From Rhodopirellula sp. (GTDB taxonomy: Bacteria > Planctomycetota > Planctomycetia > Pirellulales > Pirellulaceae): a stretch of 64,000 nucleotides of DNA. Positions 28,808 through 37,598 of the stretch are shown one piece after another. Made by a program: the position numbers and the translations under genes. The notes below the pieces were generated by a model. It was not told the DNA's origin. It saw nothing but the letters and a program-made list of their open reading frames with translations, and made no database searches. The DNA lies in contig NZGD01000168.1 in the NCBI GenBank assembly GCA_002690925.1, positions 1 to 64,000 of the forward strand, read 5' to 3'. Position 1 is the first letter of the stretch; every line of letters begins with the position of its first letter.

Positions 28808-29998
28808 ATGTCAAATGCAATCTCTGCAAAAACTAGTGTTCCAAAGCCAACAAGCCCCGCGAAACACAGCGGTGGGCTCATCACTGGCAGCGGAACAGCG
28901 GTCCCCAGATACCAAGCCACTAGCAAAGCGAGTGCAACCTTTGCTTCGAAGATTTCATGCGGGACAGCTGCGGAAGCGAGAAAAGTACAAGCGTTGTATC
29001 GCCGCACTGGAATTGACCAACGCGGCAGTGTGCTCCTGGAAGAAAATGCTGTGTCAGATATCGTGAATGATTTCTACACACCTGCTGAACACATGGAGGA
29101 CCGTGGTCCTGGAACAAAAGCACGAAACGACCGCTATCGAAGTGAAGCTTCCGCCTTGGCAAAACGAGCAGCAACCGTGGCATTGAAGACAAGTGGTTTG
29201 ATGAGTGAGGAAATCACTCATCTAATCACGGTGTCGTGCACCGGATTCAACGCCCCGGGAATTGACATCGCATTGATCGATGACTTGGAGCTTCCCTACA
29301 CCACTCAGCGGATTCAAGTTGGCTTCATGGGTTGCCATGCAGCGATCAATGGACTCCGAGCTGGCAACGGCATTGTCGCCTCTGATAAACGTGCGAAAGT
29401 GCTGATGTGCTGTGTTGAACTGTGCAGCCTCCATTATCAATACGGCATGGTCGCTGATCATATCGTGAGCAACGCGTTGTTCGCTGATGGAGCCGCAGCA
29501 ATCGTAATCGAATCAGAGCAAGGTAAAACGGAACACTCGCCGGGTATCCATTCTACGCACAGCAGGCCTTTGCCACTCGGCTTCGTGGATGCCACCGGGT
29601 CATTCCTTGTTCCCAAAAGCCGTGACGCAATGACTTGGTCCATCGGCGATAATGGATATCAGATGACGCTGTCAGCGCGAGTACCGAATTTGATAGAAGA
29701 ACACCTTGCTGACTATCTAAGCGACTTTCTTCAGCAACAGGGGGAATCGCTCGGATCAATCAGTGGATGGGCAGTCCACCCCGGTGGCTCTCGTATCTTG
29801 TCCGCTGTTGAGAAAACGCTTAAGCTCCCCAAAGAAGCGCTCGCAACGTCGCGAAGCGTCCTCGCTGACCACGGCAACATGAGTTCTGCAACCATGCTGT
29901 TTATCTTGGAAAGATTCGCTGCCAAGAGACAGCCCAAGCCTTGGTTGATGCTAGGATTCGGACCGGGGCTCGAAATCGAAGTGTCCCTGATCCGGTAG
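28808..29998 (+). CDS. Type III polyketide synthase (chalcone/stilbene synthase family)
   Basis: A 396-residue ketosynthase homologue that acts on CoA thioesters without an acyl carrier protein. The catalytic triad is intact: Cys176 in VGFMGCHAAINGL, His324 in GWAVHPGG and Asn357 in ADHGNMSSAT. The C-terminal MLGFGPGLEIE loop is also present. A 20-residue polar N-terminal extension precedes the core. Type III PKSs occur in many planctomycetes, often beside a methyltransferase and an oxidoreductase; here neither neighbour is of that kind. The product, perhaps an alkylresorcinol, alkylpyrone or naphthalene type, cannot be assigned. Confidence 0.95.
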   Translation: MSNAISAKTSVPKPTSPAKHSGGLITGSGTAVPRYQATSKASATFASKISCGTAAEARKVQALYRRTGIDQRGSVLLEENAVSDIVNDFYTPAEHMEDRGPGTKARNDRYRSEASALAKRAATVALKTSGLMSEEITHLITVSCTGFNAPGIDIALIDDLELPYTTQRIQVGFMGCHAAINGLRAGNGIVASDKRAKVLMCCVELCSLHYQYGMVADHIVSNALFADGAAAIVIESEQGKTEHSPGIHSTHSRPLPLGFVDATGSFLVPKSRDAMTWSIGDNGYQMTLSARVPNLIEEHLADYLSDFLQQQGESLGSISGWAVHPGGSRILSAVEKTLKLPKEALATSRSVLADHGNMSSATMLFILERFAAKRQPKPWLMLGFGPGLEIEVSLIR

Positions 29999-30414
29999 AC
30001 GTCGCTCGTTTGCCACACGCTGACAGACGAACGCCCTCTTTCACTAAGTTGCGCGTGCCCTTATTTGTGCATGTCCTCGGTTGTCCATGACGAGGAATGG
30101 GTAAGAATTGTTCCCGTGATTATTCGCCTCCGTAAAGCTAGTTGGCTCGAATCTGAACCGCTGAACCCTGCCAACTCGGTCAACACCCGGCCTCGATTAC
30201 ACGACAGCCCCAGACACAAACTGCGCTATTGGTTAGCTAATCGAGCCCCCCCTTAAAGAACGGAAATACTGCAAATTCTTACGCAAGCCGTGATTGGTGT
30301 TTTAAGGAGTGGAGAATCCGGCTATCTTTCTCGCTGACGCAGTGGAGATTTCTATCACTGCCCGAATCCAAAACAAGAACCTGTCCGATAGCCCCACGTT
30401 GCGAGATTACCACC
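29999..30414. other. Intergenic region upstream of the ferritin-like gene
   Basis: About 415 bases; presumably holds the promoter of the ferritin-like gene. No Fur-box-like match was noticed here, and no gene or RNA was recognised. Confidence 0.35.
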
Positions 30415-30867
30415 ATGGCCGACCAGAACCTCATCGACCACCTCAATGAAATCCTGAAGCATGAGTGGACTGGAGTTGCCCAGTACTCCCAGGCGAGTTT
30501 CATTATCGAAGGCGTATGGCGAGAGGTTTATGCCGACAAATTCCTCAGTGATGCCAAAGAATCGTTTGGCCATGCCCAGCAAGTTGGGGACAAAATCGTC
30601 GCCCTCGGTGGTGTACCTGTTGCGACACGCAACGAAATTCAACAGTCACGCGACCTGCAAGAGATATTTACTTTTAGCTTGGCGTTTGAGTCCAAAGCTG
30701 TCGAGATGTACAGCAAAGCAATTGAGTTGGCTGGTGACGACAAGCCGCTTGTGGTTTTCCTTGAGGACATCCTCAAGGAAGAGCAAGACGGAGTCGACGA
30801 GTACACCAAACTTATGCGTACGTCGAATGCCAATTCAGCCACAACTCAGGCCCTCAAGAGTGCCTGA
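30415..30867 (+). CDS. Bacterioferritin-like ferritin-family protein
   Basis: A 150-residue four-helix-bundle protein of the ferritin/bacterioferritin superfamily, which oxidises and stores iron. Candidate diiron ligands are Glu17 (KHEWTGVAQY), Glu49 and His53 (AKESFGHAQ), Glu92 (AFESKAVEMY) and the KEEQDGVDEY group in the last helix. It lacks the C-terminal fifth helix seen in classical FtnA. A 7-bp inverted repeat (CTCAGGC/GCCTGAG, 30845-30868) overlaps the stop codon without a T-tract. It could be a Dps-like or Bfr-like subtype. Confidence 0.85.
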   Translation: MADQNLIDHLNEILKHEWTGVAQYSQASFIIEGVWREVYADKFLSDAKESFGHAQQVGDKIVALGGVPVATRNEIQQSRDLQEIFTFSLAFESKAVEMYSKAIELAGDDKPLVVFLEDILKEEQDGVDEYTKLMRTSNANSATTQALKSA

Positions 30868-31238
30868 GCCAGGATGGTTGAAAGCGCTAGTTAAAACCTC
30901 GACCGGGAAATCATGATGCGGCCTTAACGGTTCCGCAGACACTGGGTATGCGGCGTCAATCAATGCATCAGCAACGTCACCTGACCCGTTTGTACGCGAG
31001 TCGTATACCCGCCCCGGACAATCGCCATGCTCGAGGCAAGCAACCTCGAACACCACCTTCTTGCATCAGCGTTGCAAGGCGTCGGTTTGGCTGGGTTCCC
31101 TACATCTAGACGCGGCCAATCTACTTACAATTACAGCAATCTTGCCAGCCCGACACCCATCTGTCGCAGAGGTTGCTCCTGATGCCAATGCGTTCCTCTG
31201 CGATCTTATGATCGGAGGTCCAAGGAACGTGGGTAAAC
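30868..31238. other. Intergenic region downstream of the ferritin-like gene
   Basis: About 370 bases. A minus-strand frame of 73 codons (30835-31056, GTG start) has a fairly protein-like composition but overlaps the ferritin-like gene and lacks a good start, so it is not called. No selC-like tRNA was found here. Confidence 0.35.
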
Positions 31239-31547
31239 CTAACCAGCGGTACCTGACAAGCTTCCGTCAAAGCTCAAAATCGCTGGTACGCGAGAAAGAC
31301 CGGCGTCCCGCCCACCCGTCTTCACGCGGCTTGAAACCTTGTTCGAAAGCGCCATCTTCAGCCCCGCAACTTGCTCTGGCTCAATTGCGACAAAACTTTG
31401 AACGAACCAACCGACGTCATCAGCATAGGTTTCTTGGCGCAGCACCAAGCGACTCGATGAATGCCCCTCTTCTTGCTGCACAGCAATGACTAACCGATGC
31501 AGGTCATCTGAGGCCGGAAATACGTTCAGGATCGTTTCATTTTGCAT
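31239..31547 (-). CDS. Small unknown protein, 102 residues, with upstream Fur-box-like site
   Basis: A soluble protein starting at ATG 31547 behind AAAGG with 8-nt spacing; the longer start at 31607 lacks such a site. The central part (LVLRQETYADDVGWFVQSFVAI, then EPEQVAGLKMAL) reads as alternating beta strands and a helix. The overlapping plus-strand frame (31061-31489) is Arg/Ser/Pro-rich and less credible. A sequence close to the Fur box lies about 100 bp upstream (31649-31667), suggesting iron-dependent expression. Function unknown. Confidence 0.6.
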   Translation of the reverse strand: MQNETILNVFPASDDLHRLVIAVQQEEGHSSSRLVLRQETYADDVGWFVQSFVAIEPEQVAGLKMALSNKVSSRVKTGGRDAGLSRVPAILSFDGSLSGTAG

Positions 31548-31888
31548 GGGTATAGCCTTTAATTCCGTGCCAGAACTGATCTCATTTCGAAGCCCGATTT
31601 GGTTCACATGCCAAAATCAGCAACAAGGTCACAAACAGAGGCCTTGTTGAAACTGATTCTCATTATGTCAAGTGTAACTTAGGAATTCTTATCGTCAATA
31701 AGCGATTGCTGCCGTTATTGTCAGCCTAACCCGGTTCACCGGTATCCAGATCTCCCCAGGATTGAAGAAAGCGAGGCAGGTTGGTCCTAGCGATCTTGTG
31801 TCCGATTCGCCAAAATATGGGTGGGCGGGGTTAGGAAGCCACTTCTTGACCGACATGCCATCTCGTTTCTTCTTTTTGGCACCGCTCG
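31548..31888. other. Divergent intergenic region upstream of selB
   Basis: About 340 bases between the small minus-strand gene and selB. It contains the Fur-box-like site listed separately. No tRNA-Sec gene was recognised. Confidence 0.4.
31649..31667 (-). promoter_or_regulatory. Fur-box-like operator
   Basis: The 19-bp sequence CATAATGAGAATCAGTTTC (minus strand) agrees with the E. coli Fur-box consensus GATAATGATAATCATTATC at 15 of 19 positions. It lies about 100 bp upstream of the 102-residue gene and about 220 bp upstream of selB in the other direction. Assignment to a regulated gene is inference. Confidence 0.4.
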
Positions 31889-33814
31889 ATGAGTTACACC
31901 ATCATTGGCGTGATTGGTCACATCGACCATGGCAAAACCTCGCTGGTCGCCGCATTGACTGGGGTGGATACCGACAGCCATCCTGAGGAAAAGCGTCGCG
32001 GCATCACAATTGATCTGGGCTTTGCGACGTTCACGCATGGTTCGGATCAGTTTGCTCTGATCGATGCCCCTGGTCACCAAAAGTACATCGGAAATCTGTT
32101 AGCTGGTGTATCTGCTGTGGATGTGGGACTTCTGGTGGTTGCCTGTGACCAGGGCATACAGGCTCAAACATTAGAGCACGCGGCAATCCTGCAATCGCTC
32201 GGCGTCTCAAAGCTGATTGTTGCCATGTCCCGCATCGATCTAGTGGACGCGAACACGCAACAGGAGCTTAGGGAGGAGCTTGAGCTGTTTTTGGCGGAGT
32301 TTGGCTTTGAAGACATCCCGCAAGTGCCTCTTTCATCAGTGACAGGAGAGGGTCTGGATGAACTCAGAAGCCTTCTGTCTGAGATGGCAAGGACAACGGA
32401 ACGTTCCGCGACGGGTGATTTCCGGATGCCGATTGACCGGGTGTTTACTGTCGAGGGTCGAGGGTGTGTGGCCGCGGGCTCCCCTTGGAGCGGTCTTTTA
32501 CGAATTGGCGACCAAGTCCAAATTGCCCGCACGGGACAACTGGTTCGCGTCCGTGAAATCGAGGTCCACGGCTCGGATGAGTCACACTCGCGAATTGGTG
32601 TTCGGACGGCGCTGAACTTGGCGGGTGTATCCGCAGGTGAGCTTACCCGCGGTGATGAATTAGTATCGAAGGACACGCATCATCCAGCGAGTCGTATCTT
32701 AGTCGACTTGAAAATGTTCGTGGACGCCGGGGAGATAAAATGTCCGACTACGATTCAATTCCATACAGCAACCAGCGCGACGGCGGCCCGCATTTTCGGT
32801 CCAAGAAGCATTCCGACCGGTGGTTCCGAGGTGGTCATTGTGGATCTCGAACAGCCGGTTGTTGCCACTCCTGGCCAAGCCTGCCTACTTCGCAGGCCGT
32901 ATCCCGTCGGGTCTTTTGCTGGTGGACGGATCCTTGGCAGCGTGCAGCCTGCTGCCAAGCAAACAACGCGGCTGTTAAAACTAGGCAAACAACTTTGCGG
33001 ATCTTCTGCTGCGGAACGACTTACTGCTTGGATTGACTTCCTTGGCGAATGCCCTGTCGACTCACTTGATCTACAAGCCGCACTCGCTCTTGACGCGAAA
33101 GAATTTCAAGCAGCCGTTCTTTCCTGCATCGAAAACGGAACTCTTCTGAATTTAGCAGAGGGGAAGGTTCTCACGTCTCCATCGCTGCTGATTCGGCTAT
33201 CGAACTTCATCTTAAAAACCTTGACGAATCAGGCCGAGTCCATGGACGACGCATGGCTTGATGAGCAATCGGTCACACAACGTGCGAACCCGATCGCGGG
33301 AACAGCCACGACTCAAACTGCCTTGACGCAACTCATCAAGGAAAAGAAGGTGGTCCGCGTCAACCGGATGATTGCAGTTCCGTCAGAGCAGACGGTACTA
33401 TCGAAGAAACAGCTCAATCGCATGAACCAACTGCTGTCGCTCTACCGGGACGAGCGAAAACCTCCTACCCTAAAAGAGGCCGCAGCAGCGTTGGAAAGTC
33501 CCCCTGACACGGTTGCCTCTCTGATTCGATTCGCGACGCAACAGCGAATTCTCATTGATTTGGGCCGCGGTTTCTTTATTTCTCAACAGTCATTTGACAT
33601 TCTTTGCAACGAGCTCCGCGAATTATTCAGCGAGTCCCCGGAACGTTCGGTTGCTGAAATACGCGACCATTGGGGCATTACCCGCAAACATGCTATCCCG
33701 CTGCTTGAATTTTGCGATAAGTCGGAGATTACAATACGTAACGGCGATTCCCGTGTTCAAGGTAAAGAAATGCCCAACCAATCCTCAACCAAAACCACCG
33801 AACCTGAACTGTGA
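31889..33814 (+). CDS. selB: Selenocysteine-specific elongation factor SelB
   Basis: A 641-residue GTPase that delivers selenocysteyl-tRNA to UGA codons carrying a SECIS element. The EF-Tu-like G domain has G1 GHIDHGKT (10-17), the switch [10 protein letters not shown] (37-45), and G3 DAPGHQ (59-64). The G4 position reads SRID (114-117) instead of the usual NKxD/TKxD. Two beta-barrel domains follow, then the C-terminal winged-helix repeats (about 370-640) that bind SECIS RNA. The last codons overlap selA by 4 nt (GTGA), indicating translational coupling in the selB-selA-selD operon. Confidence 0.96.
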   Translation: MSYTIIGVIGHIDHGKTSLVAALTGVDTDSHPEEKRRGITIDLGFATFTHGSDQFALIDAPGHQKYIGNLLAGVSAVDVGLLVVACDQGIQAQTLEHAAILQSLGVSKLIVAMSRIDLVDANTQQELREELELFLAEFGFEDIPQVPLSSVTGEGLDELRSLLSEMARTTERSATGDFRMPIDRVFTVEGRGCVAAGSPWSGLLRIGDQVQIARTGQLVRVREIEVHGSDESHSRIGVRTALNLAGVSAGELTRGDELVSKDTHHPASRILVDLKMFVDAGEIKCPTTIQFHTATSATAARIFGPRSIPTGGSEVVIVDLEQPVVATPGQACLLRRPYPVGSFAGGRILGSVQPAAKQTTRLLKLGKQLCGSSAAERLTAWIDFLGECPVDSLDLQAALALDAKEFQAAVLSCIENGTLLNLAEGKVLTSPSLLIRLSNFILKTLTNQAESMDDAWLDEQSVTQRANPIAGTATTQTALTQLIKEKKVVRVNRMIAVPSEQTVLSKKQLNRMNQLLSLYRDERKPPTLKEAAAALESPPDTVASLIRFATQQRILIDLGRGFFISQQSFDILCNELRELFSESPERSVAEIRDHWGITRKHAIPLLEFCDKSEITIRNGDSRVQGKEMPNQSSTKTTEPEL

Positions 33815-35220
33815 CAAAAGCTGAAAAACTGAGAGCCTTGCCATCGGTGGACGTAGTCCTCAAGCATGAGGAAGTAATGACACTACGCGCCAGGAATACG
33901 CCCGCTCAAATAACTGCCTGGGTTAGAGCGGCTGTGCAAGGCTGTCGCGAGCAGATCCTGGAGAGCCCGGAAGCTTTTGACGCGACACCGGTCAGGTGGA
34001 TCATTGATCGAGTACTCCAGCAATCAAAGGCCGACCTTGGGCAACGACTGCAACCTGTGATCAACGCGACCGGTATCATCCTGCATACCAACTTGGGTCG
34101 CTCACCCATGTCCGACAAAGCGATTACCGCAGCCAACAACGCTGCTCGTTACACGAACGTTGAACTCAATCTTGAGTCGGGTCGGCGGAGTAAACGTGGC
34201 GAGCGTTTGATGAACCTTCTAGCACAACTCACCGGCGCAGAAGATGCCTTGGTTGTGAACAATTGTGCTGCCGCTACGGTACTGGTTTTGCAAGCAATTG
34301 CCGCAGGTCAGGAAGTCATCGTGTCACGCGGACAATTGGTTGAAATTGGCGGCGGCTTCCGTCTTCCCGATGTGTTCCGTGCCGCCGGAGTTACGCTACG
34401 TGAAGTAGGCACAACCAACCGAACCTACCTGCAGGACTACGAAAACGCCGTGAACGACGCAACAGGAGCAGTGATCCGGGTTCACCGTAGTAATTTTCAC
34501 CTTTCGGGATTCGTTACCGAGCCAACCATCGACGAACTCGTTCTGATGGAACGTCCGGACTCCGTGGCTGTGATCGATGACTTAGGCAGTGGTTCCATGG
34601 TGGACCTAACCCCTTACGGACTCGACGAACCGAATGTCCTGGAAAGCATTCGTGCTGGAGCTGATCTATCCCTTTTCAGTGGTGACAAACTCTTTGGCGG
34701 ACCGCAGGCCGGGATTTTAGTTGGTAAGACACGTTGGATTGAAAAACTGCGTCGCAGCCCAATCATGCGTGCCATGCGCGTTGACAAGCTGACCCTAGCC
34801 GCTTTGGAAGCGACGGCAGAGATCCATTTGGCTGGTAAGGCTTTAACCGAACTGCCCACGCTACGGATGATTACTACAACGCCTGACACCGTTCGCAACA
34901 GATGTGAATCGCTGCTCACACGTCTCGAGCCTTCCAGTTTGCTTGCGGTGGTTCCCTGCGAATCACAAGTTGGAGGTGGTTCGATCCCCGGTTCGAGTTT
35001 GCCGAGTTATGCATTAAGAATCTCCGGGCTGCCGCCACATCATCTGTCACACAATCTGCGGCACGGTCAAATCCCGATTCAAGCAAGGGTATCCGAAGAA
35101 GCCGTTGTGCTTGACTTGCGTACCGTTTCCGATCAGGAGCTCCCGAGCTTAGCAGACGGGATCAATGCGGCCATACGCGAGACCCATCACTTTGCGAACA
35201 CGGAAACTGCACCGGAATGA
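33811..35220 (+). CDS. selA: L-seryl-tRNA(Sec) selenium transferase SelA
   Basis: A 469-residue PLP enzyme that converts seryl-tRNA(Sec) to selenocysteyl-tRNA(Sec) with selenophosphate. Seen: the N-terminal helical domain, NATGIILHTNLGRSPMS (85-101), NNCAAATVL, IDDLGSGSM, and the PLP lysine Lys293 in SLFSGDKLFGGPQAG. The start is GTG 33811, overlapping the selB stop; its own stop overlaps the selD ATG (ATGA). Length is typical for bacterial SelA. Confidence 0.96.
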   Translation: MTKAEKLRALPSVDVVLKHEEVMTLRARNTPAQITAWVRAAVQGCREQILESPEAFDATPVRWIIDRVLQQSKADLGQRLQPVINATGIILHTNLGRSPMSDKAITAANNAARYTNVELNLESGRRSKRGERLMNLLAQLTGAEDALVVNNCAAATVLVLQAIAAGQEVIVSRGQLVEIGGGFRLPDVFRAAGVTLREVGTTNRTYLQDYENAVNDATGAVIRVHRSNFHLSGFVTEPTIDELVLMERPDSVAVIDDLGSGSMVDLTPYGLDEPNVLESIRAGADLSLFSGDKLFGGPQAGILVGKTRWIEKLRRSPIMRAMRVDKLTLAALEATAEIHLAGKALTELPTLRMITTTPDTVRNRCESLLTRLEPSSLLAVVPCESQVGGGSIPGSSLPSYALRISGLPPHHLSHNLRHGQIPIQARVSEEAVVLDLRTVSDQELPSLADGINAAIRETHHFANTETAPE

Positions 35221-37370
35221 ACGAACGCCTTCCGTCCCGACACGTCGTTCTCCTGGGCATCGGCCACACCAATGCGCACATTCTACGCATGTACGGAATG
35301 CAGGGCCTTGAAGACACCGCATTGACCTGCATCTCAAATTTCAACGTTGCTTCCTATTCAGGCATGATGCCTGCGGTACTTGCCGGCCAAGTACCAGAAG
35401 TACAAATGCAAATTGATCTTGTGCGGCTGTGCGCCTCAGCCGGGGCACGATTGATCACTGAAGCAGTGACGGGCCTGGACCCGAAAACTCAAAACATTGT
35501 CTTCCAGCATCGTCCGCCGATGCCTTATGACGTCTTATCGATCGGAATAGGTTCAACCGCGGCACGCGAGGACATTGACCTTGCAGCTGACAATGTCGTC
35601 GAGATCAAACCGATGCAGACCTTCCTGCATCGACTCAATGACAAACTCGAACAACTTCGACAAACGGTGGGTGATCGCCCATTGCACGTGGCCGTGGCGG
35701 GCAGCGGCGCTGCCGGCGTGGAAATTGCCTTCTGCATGCCTGCGTTCCTGAAACGAGCATGGAAGAAGAAATTCGATGTATCAATCGTAACGCGCAGTAA
35801 CCAAATTCTTGCCAACGCAAAACCCGCAACCCGACGCCTTGCGCTTAACCAATTAAAACGTCGACAGATCAGCACATTTACCAAAACCCCAATCATATCC
35901 GTTCAACCCGATCATCTCAAAACAAATGATGGAACCGAAATTCCTGCTGACTTAGTTATCTGGTCTACCGGAGCTGCGGCTCCCGCATTGTTATCGTCGC
36001 TAGGACTGGAAACTGACGCCGATGGCTTTCTGTTGACTCTTCCGACCCTCCAGTCAATTACAAATCCACATGTGTTTGCCGTTGGGGATTCAGGCACCAT
36101 CCAAAACTCCTCAACTCCCAAAGCTGGCGTCTATGCCGTCAGACAGGGTCCGGTACTTTGGGAAAACCTGCAACGCGCACTCGATAACACACCTTTACTA
36201 AGTTACACGCCACAACGCAGCTACCTGCAACTACTGAATACCGGCGACGGCTCTGCCATCGGCCAATGGAAAGGGTTTTCGAAGTCGAGCCGATGGTTAA
36301 TGAATTTGAAACACTCGATCGACTCTAAATTCATGAAAATGTATGAACCGATCCAGATGGCAGAGGATGAGCCTATGCAATGTCGCGGATGCGGATGCAA
36401 GATCGGGGCTGGGCTTCTGAATTCTGCCCTGCCTTCGGCTGGTAACATTCAATTTGATGATGCAGCCGAAGTGGGAAAAACAGCCGATTACAAGATCGTT
36501 GCTTCCACCGACTTCTTTACCAGTCCGTTTCTCGATCCTTACTTAGCTGGACGTGTAGCTGCCCTGCACGCCGCCAGCGACATTGTGGCAAGCGGCGCAA
36601 TGCCCAAATATGCGTTATCAAATGTGGTCATCCCTGAGGGCCCCGCAATCCCCCAACAGTCGACGTTAAGTGAATTGCTGGCCGGCGCAAGACGAGAATT
36701 TGACGCCATGGGCGCAGCCATTGTTGGTGGACACACGATTGAGGGTCCCCGACTTGAAATCGGGTTCACAGTGATTGGCAACGCCATCGGTGATAACCTG
36801 CTTGAAAAACAAAGCCTTGAACCAGGCGACGGTCTTTATATGACCAAACCCCTCGGCATTGGAGTTTTGTTGGCTGCCCATATGCGTGGCCGCTGTTCCG
36901 CCGACGACTATTCCTCACTGGTCGCAGCGATGCTGGAACGACAGCACAAATACTCTGCAATGGCTATCAACAGCGGCGTCACCGCTGGAACCGACATCAC
37001 GGGATTTGGGTTGGCAGGACATCTATTGGAGATGCTGGAAGCAAGTGACACCGGTGCAACTTTGCAGCTCAGCAATATTCCAATGTTATCTGGGGCCAAA
37101 GACGCCATCGCCGCGGGAATTCAAAGCAGCCTCGCGCCGAGCAACCGCCTTGCGGTTGCCAAAGTAGATGCTTCAAACGCCATCCGGCAAGATCCCGGTT
37201 TTGACTTACTATTTGACCCCCAAACCTGTGGTGGTTTGCTCCTCGGGATGTCCGATGACGCAGCGAACCAGATCACTTCTGCTATCTTGAAGGCTCAAAT
37301 CCGACCGCTCGTCAAAATAGGCACGGTCAAACAACCTACCGCTGGAAACCGGCCATTGACCGTGATCTGA
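35217..37370 (+). CDS. selD: Selenophosphate synthase fused to an FAD/NAD(P)-binding oxidoreductase
   Basis: A 717-residue two-domain protein. Residues 1 to about 370 form a pyridine-nucleotide-disulfide-type oxidoreductase: the start HVVLLGIGHTNAHILR, a second dinucleotide motif AVAGSGAAGVEIA, and VFAVGDSGTI for FAD binding. From about residue 385 the SelD domain follows. The catalytic Cys392 and Lys395 sit in CRGCGCKIG, so the active site uses Cys, not Sec. DFFTSPFLDPYLAGRVAALHAASDI, IVGGHTIEGP and LLFDPQTCGGLL complete it. It makes selenophosphate from selenide and ATP. The fusion is known in some other bacteria; the oxidoreductase may reduce or deliver selenium. Confidence 0.96.
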   Translation: MNERLPSRHVVLLGIGHTNAHILRMYGMQGLEDTALTCISNFNVASYSGMMPAVLAGQVPEVQMQIDLVRLCASAGARLITEAVTGLDPKTQNIVFQHRPPMPYDVLSIGIGSTAAREDIDLAADNVVEIKPMQTFLHRLNDKLEQLRQTVGDRPLHVAVAGSGAAGVEIAFCMPAFLKRAWKKKFDVSIVTRSNQILANAKPATRRLALNQLKRRQISTFTKTPIISVQPDHLKTNDGTEIPADLVIWSTGAAAPALLSSLGLETDADGFLLTLPTLQSITNPHVFAVGDSGTIQNSSTPKAGVYAVRQGPVLWENLQRALDNTPLLSYTPQRSYLQLLNTGDGSAIGQWKGFSKSSRWLMNLKHSIDSKFMKMYEPIQMAEDEPMQCRGCGCKIGAGLLNSALPSAGNIQFDDAAEVGKTADYKIVASTDFFTSPFLDPYLAGRVAALHAASDIVASGAMPKYALSNVVIPEGPAIPQQSTLSELLAGARREFDAMGAAIVGGHTIEGPRLEIGFTVIGNAIGDNLLEKQSLEPGDGLYMTKPLGIGVLLAAHMRGRCSADDYSSLVAAMLERQHKYSAMAINSGVTAGTDITGFGLAGHLLEMLEASDTGATLQLSNIPMLSGAKDAIAAGIQSSLAPSNRLAVAKVDASNAIRQDPGFDLLFDPQTCGGLLLGMSDDAANQITSAILKAQIRPLVKIGTVKQPTAGNRPLTVI

Positions 37371-37598
37371 AAGGACGCAACAGTCAACACGAACACAAGG
37401 ACTAACATACTTCGCGAACATGTACCTATTTCACACAGATCGAAGCGAACGCGAAATATCAGTGCATCAGGATCACGCCGCACGAGCCACCTCACTGCAC
37501 ATGCCCTACGCGGCTAGTCACCGTTTCCGCGTCACTCGACGCTGAGCCCTTGAATTCTGCAGAGAGAAACGCATCAACCATCACGGCGGCAGAAGAAC

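Noticed and set aside
30835..31056. Minus-strand frame of 73 codons
   Set aside because: Composition is passable, but it overlaps the ferritin-like gene, starts with GTG and has no well-placed ribosome binding site.
31061..31489. Plus-strand frame of 142 codons
   Set aside because: Ser/Arg/Pro-rich and overlapping the better-supported 102-residue minus-strand gene that has a ribosome binding site.
30868..37598. tRNA-Sec gene (selC) near the sel operon
   Set aside because: I looked for a TCA anticodon loop with a long acceptor arm and a GGTTCGA-type T-arm in the spacers around the operon and found none. It may be elsewhere in the genome.
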